NCBI RefSeq assembly: GCF_000820105.1
Contig: NZ_CDDB01000011.1
Span: 1 to 64,000, forward strand
Direction of reading: 5' to 3'
Length of the DNA stretch: 64,000 nucleotides
Source of the DNA: Aeromonas schubertii
GTDB lineage: Bacteria > Pseudomonadota > Gammaproteobacteria > Enterobacterales > Aeromonadaceae
Shown: positions 33,438 to 42,300 of the stretch, piece by piece
Position numbering within the stretch: the stretch's first letter is position 1
How the letters are laid out: every line of letters begins with the position of its first letter
Made by a program: the position numbers and the translations under genes
Notes under the pieces: model-generated
Seen by the model: only the letters and a program-made list of their open reading frames with translations
Database searches by the model: none
Told to the model about the DNA's origin: nothing

Positions 33438-34757
33438 ATGAAAAACAGACAAAGCGCCTCCAAGGGATGCCTGCTGGGCCTCGCTATTGGCGATGCATTG
33501 GGGACAACCCTAGAGTTTGCTCCCCGTGATAGTTACACGACATTGACAGATATGATCGGGGGCGGGCCATTTAAGCTCGAAGCTGGTCAATGGACCGATG
33601 ATACCAGCATGGCGCTATGCCTAGCTGACAGCCTGTTGGCATGTCATCGTCATGACCCGCTCGATCAGTTAGCTCGCTATCAACGTTGGTATCGGCAGGG
33701 TGAAAACTCAGTGACAGGCTATTGCTTTGACATCGGTAGCACTGTCAGAAGTGCGCTGCGTCGGTATGGCCAAAGCGGCGATCCTTATCCCGGCAGTGAA
33801 GATGCCATGAGTGCAGGAAACGGCAGCTTGATGCGATTAGCTCCCATAGTTCTCTTTTACAGTCAGCATAGGGTGCAAAGAGAGAATGCTCTGCAATATC
33901 TCTTGAATATGGTTGCACTGAGTTCTCGTACTACCCATGGTGAGGCTCGAGCCGTTGCGGCATGTCAGTTGATGGCGCTGTTTATTGATAAGGCGTTGCT
34001 CATCGATCCCTCCCAAGATGATGGCAAAGATGCGGTGCTGAAACTGACGGAGTCTGAGCTGAGTGCGTTGGGAGTATTGCCTGAGGAGATAGCCTCGATC
34101 GCGTGTGGAACTTATCGCCACAAGACTCGCCACGAGATTTCCAGTAGTGGTTATGTTGTGCACAGTCTGGAGGCGGCACTATGGAGCTTCTGGCATAGCA
34201 CTACATTTGCCGAAGGTGCTTTGCTGGCTGCCAATCTAGGGGATGATGCCGACACTGTCGCTGCCATTTATGGTCAACTGGCCGGTGCCTATTACGGCGA
34301 AGAAGGAATCCCGGCTAGTTGGCGTGAGCGTTTAGCCTGGTATGACAAGATTTCTAATATGGCACTGACTCTACATGACGCCAATACCTGCCGCTTGCCT
34401 CAGGACTGCGAATTGGCCGAACTGGTTATGCGTATGCAAGGTGCTGTGGATCAGAGTGAAGATCAGCAGGCATCGGTGCTCGCCTCCGCCTGCTATGAGC
34501 TGGGAATTATGCAGCCAATCGGTTCGGATTGGCCACAAGCCAGCGCTGTAATGGCGCAGCCATCATCCCTGACACCGGCAGAGCAAGAGCAGGCACAGAG
34601 TGCCGTAATTGCGACCTGGTCCAGGCTCGACTGCTGCTGCATGTTGACCGCACTCATTCGGATGGATCGTTTGTGCGACAACCTTCTCTATGATGCTGTG
34701 CGCAGTGGCCTTGTTGCCATGATATTGCAGAGACTGTCTCAACTACTGGAGGTTTAG
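33438..34757 (+). CDS. ADP-ribosylglycohydrolase with C-terminal extension
   Basis: A 439-residue protein. Residues about 10-300 form an ADP-ribosylglycohydrolase (DraG/ARH) fold: KGCLLGLAIGDALG, GQWTDDTSMALCLADSLL (metal-binding TDDT), SAGNGSLMRLAPI and ANLGDDADTVAAIYGQLAGA (second Asp cluster). This family removes ADP-ribose from Arg or other residues, reversing ADP-ribosylation. A C-terminal tail of about 110 residues ends CCMLTALIRMDRLCDNLL, resembling DUF6508-type domains found fused to such hydrolases (tentative). It is the first gene on the plus strand after the BrxR-like operator. The start at 33438 is preferred; an ATG 15 bp upstream lacks a ribosome binding site. Confidence 0.83.
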   Translation: MKNRQSASKGCLLGLAIGDALGTTLEFAPRDSYTTLTDMIGGGPFKLEAGQWTDDTSMALCLADSLLACHRHDPLDQLARYQRWYRQGENSVTGYCFDIGSTVRSALRRYGQSGDPYPGSEDAMSAGNGSLMRLAPIVLFYSQHRVQRENALQYLLNMVALSSRTTHGEARAVAACQLMALFIDKALLIDPSQDDGKDAVLKLTESELSALGVLPEEIASIACGTYRHKTRHEISSSGYVVHSLEAALWSFWHSTTFAEGALLAANLGDDADTVAAIYGQLAGAYYGEEGIPASWRERLAWYDKISNMALTLHDANTCRLPQDCELAELVMRMQGAVDQSEDQQASVLASACYELGIMQPIGSDWPQASAVMAQPSSLTPAEQEQAQSAVIATWSRLDCCCMLTALIRMDRLCDNLLYDAVRSGLVAMILQRLSQLLEV

Positions 34758-34844
34758 TTGGGTACTATCGGCTCTCAAGCTGGATCGTCTGTCATTTCAT
34801 TCTCAATTGCTCAATCTTCTTCACCTCCAGATTTTAGGTAGTTC

Positions 34845-36128
34845 ATGACGCGACAACATTTGATTTTTATCGGCGATATACATGGGCAACACGGGAAGCT
34901 GCGTGCGCTGCTCGAGCATCTCGATTTTATTCCTGATCCGCACCAAGAACGCCGCAAGTTGGTTTTTCTCGGTGATTTGATCGATAACGGGCCAGGGCAT
35001 GAGATAGATCATCGAGGGGCGCTGACCATGGTCAAGGCCCTGTGTGAGCAGAAACTTGCCTGTTGCGTGATGGGCAACCATGAATTTAATGCTGTGGGTT
35101 GGGCGCTACGTCACCCCCAAACAGGCTTGCCGCTTCGTCGCCACAGCGATAACAACCGCAAACAACACCAGCGTTTTCTAGATGATGTGGAGGAGGGGAG
35201 CGAGCAACATCAGGCCTGGATCCACTGGTTTATGACGCAGCCCCTCTTTCATGACTTCGGCCATGTCAGGGCTATTCATGCCTGTTGGCACGAGGGCTCC
35301 ATCCAAAGGATCCGGCCATATCTCAACGAGGACAACAGCCTGAAGGCTGAGCATTGGCCCGATGCCTTCGACGAGCGACACGAGCTGTATCAGCTGTGTG
35401 AAACCTTGCTCAAGGGACCAGAGTTGGCATTGCCGCAAGGTTACAGCTTCTTGGATAAATCCGGCACCGAGCGTCACCGGGTCCGTATCAAGTGGTGGTG
35501 TGAAGAGGCCAAGACCTATCGCGATATAGCCCAAGTACAACCCGAGATGGTCAGTGGGATCCCCTCTGTGCCTCTGGCTGGAGAGCACCGTAATCCGGTG
35601 ATCGAAACCCCGGTTGTTATTGGTCACTACACACTGACAGGGCTCCCGGCTCCACTGAGCGATAAGGTGGTGTGTGTCGATTACAACGCGGCGAGTACCC
35701 AAGGGGCGTTGGTGGCCTACTGCTGGTGGAATGATGAAACGCCGCATCAGTTGCATGAACGCAACTTTGAATACCTGGGCACCATGGCGTTCGGTCAGGA
35801 GGGGTTGGTGGCAATGATGGCGTTGTTCAATCAACTTGCAGGTCGTTATCCCCCCGTGTCATTGACGCCAGATCAATGTGAGGTGATTCGTCACTGTCTG
35901 CTGAACCATTGGGATCCCGCCTTCGTAAGCGGGCTCGAGGAGTGCCGGAGTGAATATGACGACCACATCACTACGCTTGCTACCTTGGCTCAACAAGCGA
36001 GCTGGGGCGATTTATCCGCTTATCTGATGGGAATAACCAAAGTCTATTTCAATCAGGATCTGGATCCTGTTTGTGCGGACCGTTTGGCCAAGCGGTTGCG
36101 GTTGATTATGAATCAAGACAGGGATTGA
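34845..36128 (+). CDS. PPP-family metallophosphatase with C-terminal extension
   Basis: A 427-residue protein with a calcineurin-type phosphatase core: FIGDIHGQHGKL, FLGDLIDNGPG and VMGNHEFNA form the two-metal site, and HACWHEG and VIGHYTLTG complete it. The core matches bacterial PrpA/ApaH-like phosphatases (Ser/Thr phosphate, Np4A or RNA-cap-like substrates). The long insert (ETLLKGPELALPQGYSF) and a C-terminal 90-residue domain are extra. It follows the ADP-ribosylglycohydrolase by 87 bp on the same strand, so the two may act together on a modified protein or nucleotide. The substrate is unknown. Confidence 0.82.
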   Translation: MTRQHLIFIGDIHGQHGKLRALLEHLDFIPDPHQERRKLVFLGDLIDNGPGHEIDHRGALTMVKALCEQKLACCVMGNHEFNAVGWALRHPQTGLPLRRHSDNNRKQHQRFLDDVEEGSEQHQAWIHWFMTQPLFHDFGHVRAIHACWHEGSIQRIRPYLNEDNSLKAEHWPDAFDERHELYQLCETLLKGPELALPQGYSFLDKSGTERHRVRIKWWCEEAKTYRDIAQVQPEMVSGIPSVPLAGEHRNPVIETPVVIGHYTLTGLPAPLSDKVVCVDYNAASTQGALVAYCWWNDETPHQLHERNFEYLGTMAFGQEGLVAMMALFNQLAGRYPPVSLTPDQCEVIRHCLLNHWDPAFVSGLEECRSEYDDHITTLATLAQQASWGDLSAYLMGITKVYFNQDLDPVCADRLAKRLRLIMNQDRD

Positions 36129-36172
36129 TCCCGGGCCCGCATCGATAACTTATTTAGCAGGAAAGCAGAAAC

Positions 36173-36457
36173 ATGAAACGATATTTGAAAGTGGGTGATC
36201 GCTGCAAACAGTGTGACACCCCTCGGGTAGACATTAGCCATGAGATACTACTCGAGATTCAACGTGAGCTTCACCCGTCGATTAAATCAATTCCTGCGAG
36301 TGTGCTGGCAAAGGGCAGGGATATTTATGCGATCTGCCCGTGTTGCGATCTTTATGCGCTGGGCATGGATCTGGAGACCGGTTACCCCTTTACCGAGGTT
36401 GATGGGCAGACCACCACCATTCACGAGCTCACTTCAAGGCCAGAATGGCGATGGTAA
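36173..36457 (+). CDS. 94-aa protein with two CxxC pairs
   Basis: A small protein with CKQC at residues 11-14 and CPCC near 55, spaced like a zinc ribbon or knuckle. It starts MKRYLKVGDRCKQCD and has no signal peptide. It follows the phosphatase gene by 44 bp on the same strand and may be the third member of that block. No family recognised; a zinc-binding adaptor role is inference. Confidence 0.55.
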   Translation: MKRYLKVGDRCKQCDTPRVDISHEILLEIQRELHPSIKSIPASVLAKGRDIYAICPCCDLYALGMDLETGYPFTEVDGQTTTIHELTSRPEWRW

Positions 36458-36560
36458 ATCGCATTCCTGCCTGAAAACACGACATGTGCAAAACCCCAGT
36501 ATCGAAGCTGTGCGGCTGGCCCGGTATAGTCAGCCGAGTTCACGTCAGAGGGGATATGCG

Positions 36561-37004
36561 ATGAGTAACCAACCCGGCTTTTGGTTAGCGACACGCCCGT
36601 TGTCACTGATCGCCCTGTTGCTGGGCCTAACGCCGCAAATCGTGTTTGCTGCCAACTGCACCTATCGGTAAGGTACGTTGGGCCATACCCACTACCGGTG
36701 TGACGATGGCAAGCAGGGTGTCCTGCGTGAGGATACTCTCGGCAATATCAGGGATTCGGGCTCGGGCATCACCTGGCGCACTGATGTCTTGGGCAGCCTC
36801 AAGGGCAGTGACGGTACAACCTACCGTGAAGATGCATTGGGTAATGTGCGTGGTAGCAACCCAAAAACTGGGGAGCGGGTGATCTGGCGTGAGGATAGCC
36901 TCGGCAATTTACGTGCTTCCGACGGTACCGTCTGTAGAACCAACGCTCTGGGGCAGTTGAAATGCAGTGGTGAAAGCCTGCCGCCAGTCTTGTTGGGGCA
37001 ATGA
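36561..37004 (+). pseudogene. secreted repeat protein broken by an in-frame TAA
   Basis: The reading frame starts at ATG 36561 with a signal peptide (LATRPLSLIALLLGLTPQIV, cleavage after VFA). It runs to a TAA at 36669-36671 and continues in the same frame to a stop at 37004. The C-terminal part has about five imperfect repeats of about 20 residues with the pattern RED-x-LGN-x-R (REDTLGNIR, RTDVLGSLK, REDALGNVR, REDSLGNLR, RTNALGQLK). The stop codon is one change from CAA (Gln), so a single nonsense mutation in an otherwise intact gene is the simplest reading. Readthrough or sequencing error is possible. Confidence 0.72.
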
Positions 37005-37137
37005 CCATCGAAAATGAGGTAGTTGTCGTCGTTCAGGCAGCCCCAGAGGGATAACTGTGCGCTTGGTTAAAGGCAATGTGGCTCGTTTCGCGTATGATAA
37101 CCGCGTCTTAGAACCCATTGTCGAATAGAGAGTAGTT

Positions 37138-37737
37138 ATGACGGCCAAAGCATATCTGGGCGACATCATCGGTGGCAGTATCATGTTGCGTGAGAGCAGA
37201 GTGGTTGCTGAACTACTGCTACAACATCAGGATGAAGTGAGCTGGAGTGATGCCATTGTTAACGAAAATGCATTACAAAAAACCTCTGTGCATAGTGCTA
37301 AGCGGATGGCATCAACTCTTCGCAAAAGACTTGAGCCGATGGGACGGGATTTCTGGACTGCACTGCTGCAGGTGTCTGATGACCTGGCAAAGCAGATGTT
37401 ACTGCTGGCAACCATATGTCAGTCTCCCGTTCTAGGCGATTTTATGGCAACGGTTGTTTCCGATGCTAGGCGCATGTATCGAGAATCACTGCGTAGCGAT
37501 GACTGGCAGGAATTTATTTTGTCTCGGCAACGGGTTGTTGATGGCCTTGAACAATTTTCAGCGAGCTCAATTCAGAAAATGGGGAATAACGTTTTTAAGA
37601 TCCTGGCAGATGTTGGGTATCTGGAGTCTGGTCGTTCGAGAAAATTGCAGAATCTTTACCTGTTACCCGAAGTGAGAGAGTGGTCGATGCGCTTGGGCTG
37701 TCCAAAAGCCTATGAGGCGATGGAGTCAGCACGATGA
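37138..37737 (+). CDS. brxA: BREX type 1 protein BrxA (DUF1819)
   Basis: A 199-residue DUF1819 protein, a small DNA-binding component of type 1 BREX. It starts MTAKAYLGDIIGGSIMLRES, with the conserved RESRVVAELLLQ helix and ILADVGYLESGRSRKLQNLY near the end. It is the first gene of the core BREX operon and overlaps brxB by 4 bp (ATGA). A TATGAT -10-like box lies 40 bp upstream (37093-37098) without a convincing -35. Confidence 0.9.
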   Translation: MTAKAYLGDIIGGSIMLRESRVVAELLLQHQDEVSWSDAIVNENALQKTSVHSAKRMASTLRKRLEPMGRDFWTALLQVSDDLAKQMLLLATICQSPVLGDFMATVVSDARRMYRESLRSDDWQEFILSRQRVVDGLEQFSASSIQKMGNNVFKILADVGYLESGRSRKLQNLYLLPEVREWSMRLGCPKAYEAMESAR

Positions 37738-38357
37738 AGGTGCGGTGGGATAGCGAGCCGCAACTTAAGGCTCGCTTGGAGCAGATAGAAGCGCGCTTGC
37801 AAAGTGACAGTTTCTTGAACAACCGAGAATTGGGAGGGGAGATCGGATTTTATATCTTCGATTATCCGCCTCAATTTGAGTTGATCGTGCGCGAGTATCT
37901 CGAATCAAGCCTGCTCCAGGTGCGCAAGCAAGGGCTGCAATTTTTGCACCTCAACTTGTTTGAAGAACTACTCGACATGTTGCAGGGACGAAAGCTGTTA
38001 GATAAGGCCTTTGAACTGGAATTGAAAAAAGGGACGGATGAGTTGGCCAAAGCGTTGAAAGGCCCTCTCGAGCAAGGGCGTGTTGCCCAGCATTTGATGA
38101 GCAAAATTCGTCCGACCAATCCGCAGTTTGTGCTGTTGTCCGGCCTTGGCCAATGTTGGCCATTACTTCGTGGCCACAGCTTGCTCAATGCTCTTCATGC
38201 ACATATGGGCGCGATCCCTCTGGTGCTGTTTTATCCAGGGCGATACAACGGTCTTGAGCTCTATCCCTTTGACCTGGATCGCGCCGAAGTGGCAACAGCC
38301 AATTACTATCGTGCGTTCCAGCTAGTGCCGCATGCTTCAAAATACCAAGGTGGATAG
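37734..38357 (+). CDS. brxB: BREX type 1 protein BrxB (DUF1788)
   Basis: A 207-residue DUF1788 protein of BREX. Conserved segments are FDYPPQFELIVREYLES and FLHLNLFEELLDMLQGRKLL, then VFLLSGLGQCWPLLRGHSLL-type text near residue 130 and MGAIPLVLFYPGRYNGLELYPF-like motif near residue 165. It is translationally coupled to brxA. Its biochemical role in exclusion is not settled. Confidence 0.9.
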   Translation: MKVRWDSEPQLKARLEQIEARLQSDSFLNNRELGGEIGFYIFDYPPQFELIVREYLESSLLQVRKQGLQFLHLNLFEELLDMLQGRKLLDKAFELELKKGTDELAKALKGPLEQGRVAQHLMSKIRPTNPQFVLLSGLGQCWPLLRGHSLLNALHAHMGAIPLVLFYPGRYNGLELYPFDLDRAEVATANYYRAFQLVPHASKYQGG

Positions 38358-38530
38358 CCACCTTGGTTTTCAGAGATAGGCCAATGAGCTGTGACTGAAG
38401 TGGCATAGAGGGGTTGTTTCGTTACAAAAACTTTCGAACCTCAGCTGTTGGTAAGCCAATGGCGCGATAACGTAAATCACTAAACCGCTACAAGAACGGT
38501 AACCTGCAAACAAGAGACATGGGATCATCG

Positions 38531-41500
38531 ATGCAAATCAAAGAGCTATTTACCAAACAACTGGATCGTCCAATCAATGGCGTGGTGAAAGCCGAACAGC
38601 TGGATGAGCAAATTATCTGGACTGAGTTGGATGAATATGTGGTGACCCGTGAACTTGATCGCCATCTCCGCCATTTCTTCGAGACCTATTTGCCTGGCGT
38701 CACCCATCCTGATGATCCCAGCGTGGCTGGTAAGATAGGTATCTGGGTCTCCGGTTACTTTGGCTCCGGTAAATCGCACTTTATCAAAATTCTCTCTTAT
38801 CTGTTGGGTAACCAGAGAGCCGTTCACGGTGAGCAGAGCAAAGCTGCTATCGATTTTTTCAAAGATAAGATCAGTGACAACCTGCTCTACAGCGATATTC
38901 ACGCAGCGGTGAATCGTCAAACTGAGGTGATTCTTTTTAACATCGACAGTCGTGCTGATACTGAAGATAAAGAAGATGCCATCCTGAAAGTGTTCCTGCG
39001 GGTGTTTAACGAGCGGCTCGGCTATTGCGCCGATCATCCTCATATTGCACACCTTGAGCGAGAGCTCGATGCTCGTAATCAATATCAAGCGTTCAAGAGC
39101 AAATTTGCCGAGTTGACTGGCTCCTCTTGGGAAGAGGAACGTGATGCTTATGGCTTCTGCCGCGATGAAATGGCGCAAGCCTGGGCTCACGCCACAGGCC
39201 AATCGGAAGCCTCCTCGGTGCAGAGCATGGAAAACTTGGAGTCCATGTTTACGCTCGATATCAGCAACTTCTGCAAGTGGGTGCGGGAGTATCTGGATCG
39301 CAGTGCCCAAGAGAGTGGAGGTGATGGCAAACGCATCATCTTCCTGGTTGATGAAGTCGGTCAGTTTATTGGCAATAACACCCAGATGATGCTCAAACTG
39401 CAGACCATCACTGAGAATCTGGGGACTGCATGTGGTGGACGTGCATGGGTTATCGTTACCTCACAAGAGGATATCGATGCCGTACTTGGCGATCTCAGTG
39501 CGAAAAAAGGGCAGGATTTCTCAAAAATCCAGGGACGTTTTCATACCCGGATCTCCCTCTCCTCGTCCAATACCAACGAAGTCATCCAAAAGCGTCTGCT
39601 CGAAAAAACAGAAGCGGCTAAAGATCAGCTTGCTGAGTTGTTTATTCAGAAAGGCGATATCTTGCGCAACCAGCTGGCGTTTGATGCAACTACGACTGCC
39701 GAGTTGGCGAACTATCGCGACAACGTCGAATTTGTCGATCACTACCCTTTCATTCCCTATCAGTACTTGCTTGTGCAGAAGGTGTTTGAAGCGATCCGCA
39801 AAGTGGGGGCAACAGGTAAACACCTTTCTCGTGGTGAACGTTCTTTGCTGGACGCGTTCCAAAATGCGGCACGTCAGCAGATGAATCAAGGTGTTGGGGT
39901 ATTGGTGCCGTTCCATGCCTTCTATCCGGCTATCGAATCGTTTCTGGATACCAACGTCAAACGCATTTTCGAACAGGCGGCTGAGAAACAGAGCCTCGAC
40001 CCTTATGATGTCAGCATCCTCAAGTCACTGTTTTTGATCCGTTATGTCGATCTGGTTAAGTCCACGCTCGATAATCTGGTGACCCTCTCAATCGAAGAGA
40101 TTGATACCGATAAAGTCGCGCTCAGAAAACGGATCGAGGCCAGCTTGCAGCGCTTGGAGAATCAACTGCTGATCGCCCGCAACGGTGATGAATATGTGTT
40201 CCTCACCAACGAAGAGAAAGAGGTCGAGCAGGAGATCAAACACACTCTGGTCGAGAGCACTGAAATTACACGTCTGCTGTCGAAGGTCATTTTTGATGAG
40301 GTAATGGGAGGGCGCCGCCAGTATCGTTATCCTGTCAACAAACAAGACTATCCAGTGAGTCGTTTCTGTAACGGTCATCCTTTCGATGGCAGCTTGCAGA
40401 CTGATCTGGTGCTCAAAGTCATCTCTCCGCTTGATGCCAACTTCGATGGTTACAACGATCAGGGCTGCAAGGCGCTCAGTCTGGAAGGTCAAGGTAGCAT
40501 CGTGATCCGCTTGCCTGATGAAAAGCGGCTATGGGACGAATTTGATACCTGGCTTAAAACCGAGAAGTTTCTGGCTGGTAACCGTATCCAGCGGCCGGAA
40601 CAAGAGAAGCTGTTGGCTGAAAAGGCGTTGGAGAATACTCAGCGCCGCAATCGTCTGAAGTCGCTGTTTGAGGAGTTGGTAAAGCAGGCTCAGTTTTTTG
40701 CTATTGGCAACGAGCTACAGACCAAGTCAGGCAGTGTCGCGAATATGCTCGATGAAGCCTTTAGCTACGTGATCGAGAATTCGTTCCAAAAGCTCAGTTT
40801 GCTCAAGAGCTGCGGTGCCAACCCGATGCAAGAGCTTAAAGCGGTGATCGTTGCTGATGATACGGCGCAGCTCAACATGCATCTGGGTGACCAGGATCCG
40901 AACAGCAGTGCCAAGCAAGAAATTGAGTTTTACCTGAATGTATCGGAAGAGGCGAACAAGCCGGTCTACCTCAAAGAGTTGCTTGAGCGTTTCAGTGCTC
41001 GCCCTTATGGCTGGAACCGTGATGAAGTGATGCTGCAAGTCGCCCATCTGGTGTTGCTGGGTAAGGCTGCCCTATCGACCCCTAACGGCGATCTGCCACT
41101 TAATCGCAGCTATGACCAGTTCACCTCGGTGCGCAGCCATACCAGTCTGCGTATTCGCCGGGTGCGCCAGCATAGCGAGCAGCAGATTGTGAAGGCTGCA
41201 CGTCTTGCCAAAGAGATCTTCCAAAAACCTTTCGATAGCAGTGAAAAAGAGCTGGCGAGCAAGCTGCAAGGCGAGCTAAGCCAGTGGCAGAAACTGCTTC
41301 AAGAGTTCGAGTTCAAGGCAAAGCAAGGCCATTGCCCTGGACAAAGCGTGCTGGAGAGTGGCAAACGACTGGTGGCAGGCCTGTTGGATCTGGGAAATAA
41401 CAGTTATGCCCTGATCGAAGCGCTATGTGCCCAGGCCAATGATTTGCAGGATTTTGCTGAAGATTTTGAAGAGGTTGAAGAGTTCTATACCCGACAGTTT

Positions 41501-42226
41501 GACACCTGGCTGCAACTGCACCGCGCCTTGGGGGAACAGTTCCGCGCTAACCGTCATGCGCTTGAGCAAGACCCGGATGCCGCAGCGCTATTGGCACAAC
41601 TGCAAGCTATTCATGATGACAAGCAGCCCTATGCCAAGTTGCGTAACGTCGGCACCTTGGTTGAGCAGATTAGCGCGATTAACCTTCGTTTGGTTGAGCA
41701 GCAGCGGGTAGTGAGCCTGCAAGCTATCGAACGAACCCAAATGGGAATCAAATCTTCCGTCAGTGACTTGCCAAGCGATCTACAAAATCAGGCCATGCGC
41801 CCCTTTGTATTGCTCAAAGAACGGGTCAGCAAGAGCGTCTCGCTCCATGAGCTGGTTAGTCTGGTCAAGGAGGCTGATGACGAAGAAGACAAGGTGATCG
41901 AGCTTATCAACCGCTTCAGTGCGCAGCAGTTGCAGGAAGAAAAAGACCGTGCTGAAGCTGCCAGAAATGTTGGCGTATCCGCACCGTCACAGGTCCAGGA
42001 GCCAGCCGCAGGGACGAGCTGCGGTAGCGCCCAGGCGACTGTTGAAAAGCCGGTTGCCAAACCTAAGCCCACCCCTAAGCCGATCGAACTGGTCTCCCCC
42101 ACCGAGCTGCTGGGCGATAACCACCTCTTTATTGAGACTGAGCAGGATATCGAAGCCTATCTGGGCAAGTTGCGTAGCCGCTTGCAGCAGGCCATTGATG
42201 GTGGCAAACGGGTGCGGATCAAATAA
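38531..42226 (+). CDS. brxC: BREX type 1 ATPase BrxC
   Basis: A 1,231-residue P-loop ATPase matching BrxC/PglY. The start MQIKELFTKQLDRPINGVVK matches family N-termini; an ATG 12 bp upstream is also possible. The Walker A is VSGYFGSGKSHFIKIL at about residue 75, and Walker B-like IIFLVDEVGQF near residue 280. Long helical and coiled regions follow, with a C-terminal Pro-rich linker (KPVAKPKPTPKPIELVSP) and a short end domain. It acts as an AAA-like machine with PglX/PglZ in methylation and exclusion. The next gene is separated by a 16-bp perfect stem-loop. Confidence 0.94.
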   Translation: MQIKELFTKQLDRPINGVVKAEQLDEQIIWTELDEYVVTRELDRHLRHFFETYLPGVTHPDDPSVAGKIGIWVSGYFGSGKSHFIKILSYLLGNQRAVHGEQSKAAIDFFKDKISDNLLYSDIHAAVNRQTEVILFNIDSRADTEDKEDAILKVFLRVFNERLGYCADHPHIAHLERELDARNQYQAFKSKFAELTGSSWEEERDAYGFCRDEMAQAWAHATGQSEASSVQSMENLESMFTLDISNFCKWVREYLDRSAQESGGDGKRIIFLVDEVGQFIGNNTQMMLKLQTITENLGTACGGRAWVIVTSQEDIDAVLGDLSAKKGQDFSKIQGRFHTRISLSSSNTNEVIQKRLLEKTEAAKDQLAELFIQKGDILRNQLAFDATTTAELANYRDNVEFVDHYPFIPYQYLLVQKVFEAIRKVGATGKHLSRGERSLLDAFQNAARQQMNQGVGVLVPFHAFYPAIESFLDTNVKRIFEQAAEKQSLDPYDVSILKSLFLIRYVDLVKSTLDNLVTLSIEEIDTDKVALRKRIEASLQRLENQLLIARNGDEYVFLTNEEKEVEQEIKHTLVESTEITRLLSKVIFDEVMGGRRQYRYPVNKQDYPVSRFCNGHPFDGSLQTDLVLKVISPLDANFDGYNDQGCKALSLEGQGSIVIRLPDEKRLWDEFDTWLKTEKFLAGNRIQRPEQEKLLAEKALENTQRRNRLKSLFEELVKQAQFFAIGNELQTKSGSVANMLDEAFSYVIENSFQKLSLLKSCGANPMQELKAVIVADDTAQLNMHLGDQDPNSSAKQEIEFYLNVSEEANKPVYLKELLERFSARPYGWNRDEVMLQVAHLVLLGKAALSTPNGDLPLNRSYDQFTSVRSHTSLRIRRVRQHSEQQIVKAARLAKEIFQKPFDSSEKELASKLQGELSQWQKLLQEFEFKAKQGHCPGQSVLESGKRLVAGLLDLGNNSYALIEALCAQANDLQDFAEDFEEVEEFYTRQFDTWLQLHRALGEQFRANRHALEQDPDAAALLAQLQAIHDDKQPYAKLRNVGTLVEQISAINLRLVEQQRVVSLQAIERTQMGIKSSVSDLPSDLQNQAMRPFVLLKERVSKSVSLHELVSLVKEADDEEDKVIELINRFSAQQLQEEKDRAEAARNVGVSAPSQVQEPAAGTSCGSAQATVEKPVAKPKPTPKPIELVSPTELLGDNHLFIETEQDIEAYLGKLRSRLQQAIDGGKRVRIK

Positions 42227-42235
42227 CGATCAAAT

Positions 42236-42273
42236 AGATACTCCTCTTGCCTATGTTGGCAAGAGGAGTATCT
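42236..42273. promoter_or_regulatory. perfect 16-bp stem-loop between brxC and the ATPase gene
   Basis: The arms AGATACTCCTCTTGCC (42236-42251) and GGCAAGAGGAGTATCT (42258-42273) are perfectly complementary around a 6-nt loop. There is no T tract afterwards, so it is not a standard terminator; it could be an attenuator, an mRNA-stabilising hairpin or an insertion scar. It sits 9 bp past the brxC stop and 27 bp before the next start. Confidence 0.75.
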
Positions 42274-42300
42274 GCGGAACAATCAAAAAAGGAGCAGCAC

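Noticed and set aside
36240-36671. Overlapping frame covering the CxxC gene and the signal peptide of the broken gene
   Set aside because: It starts within the CxxC protein gene in another frame, and only its end from 36561 is real.
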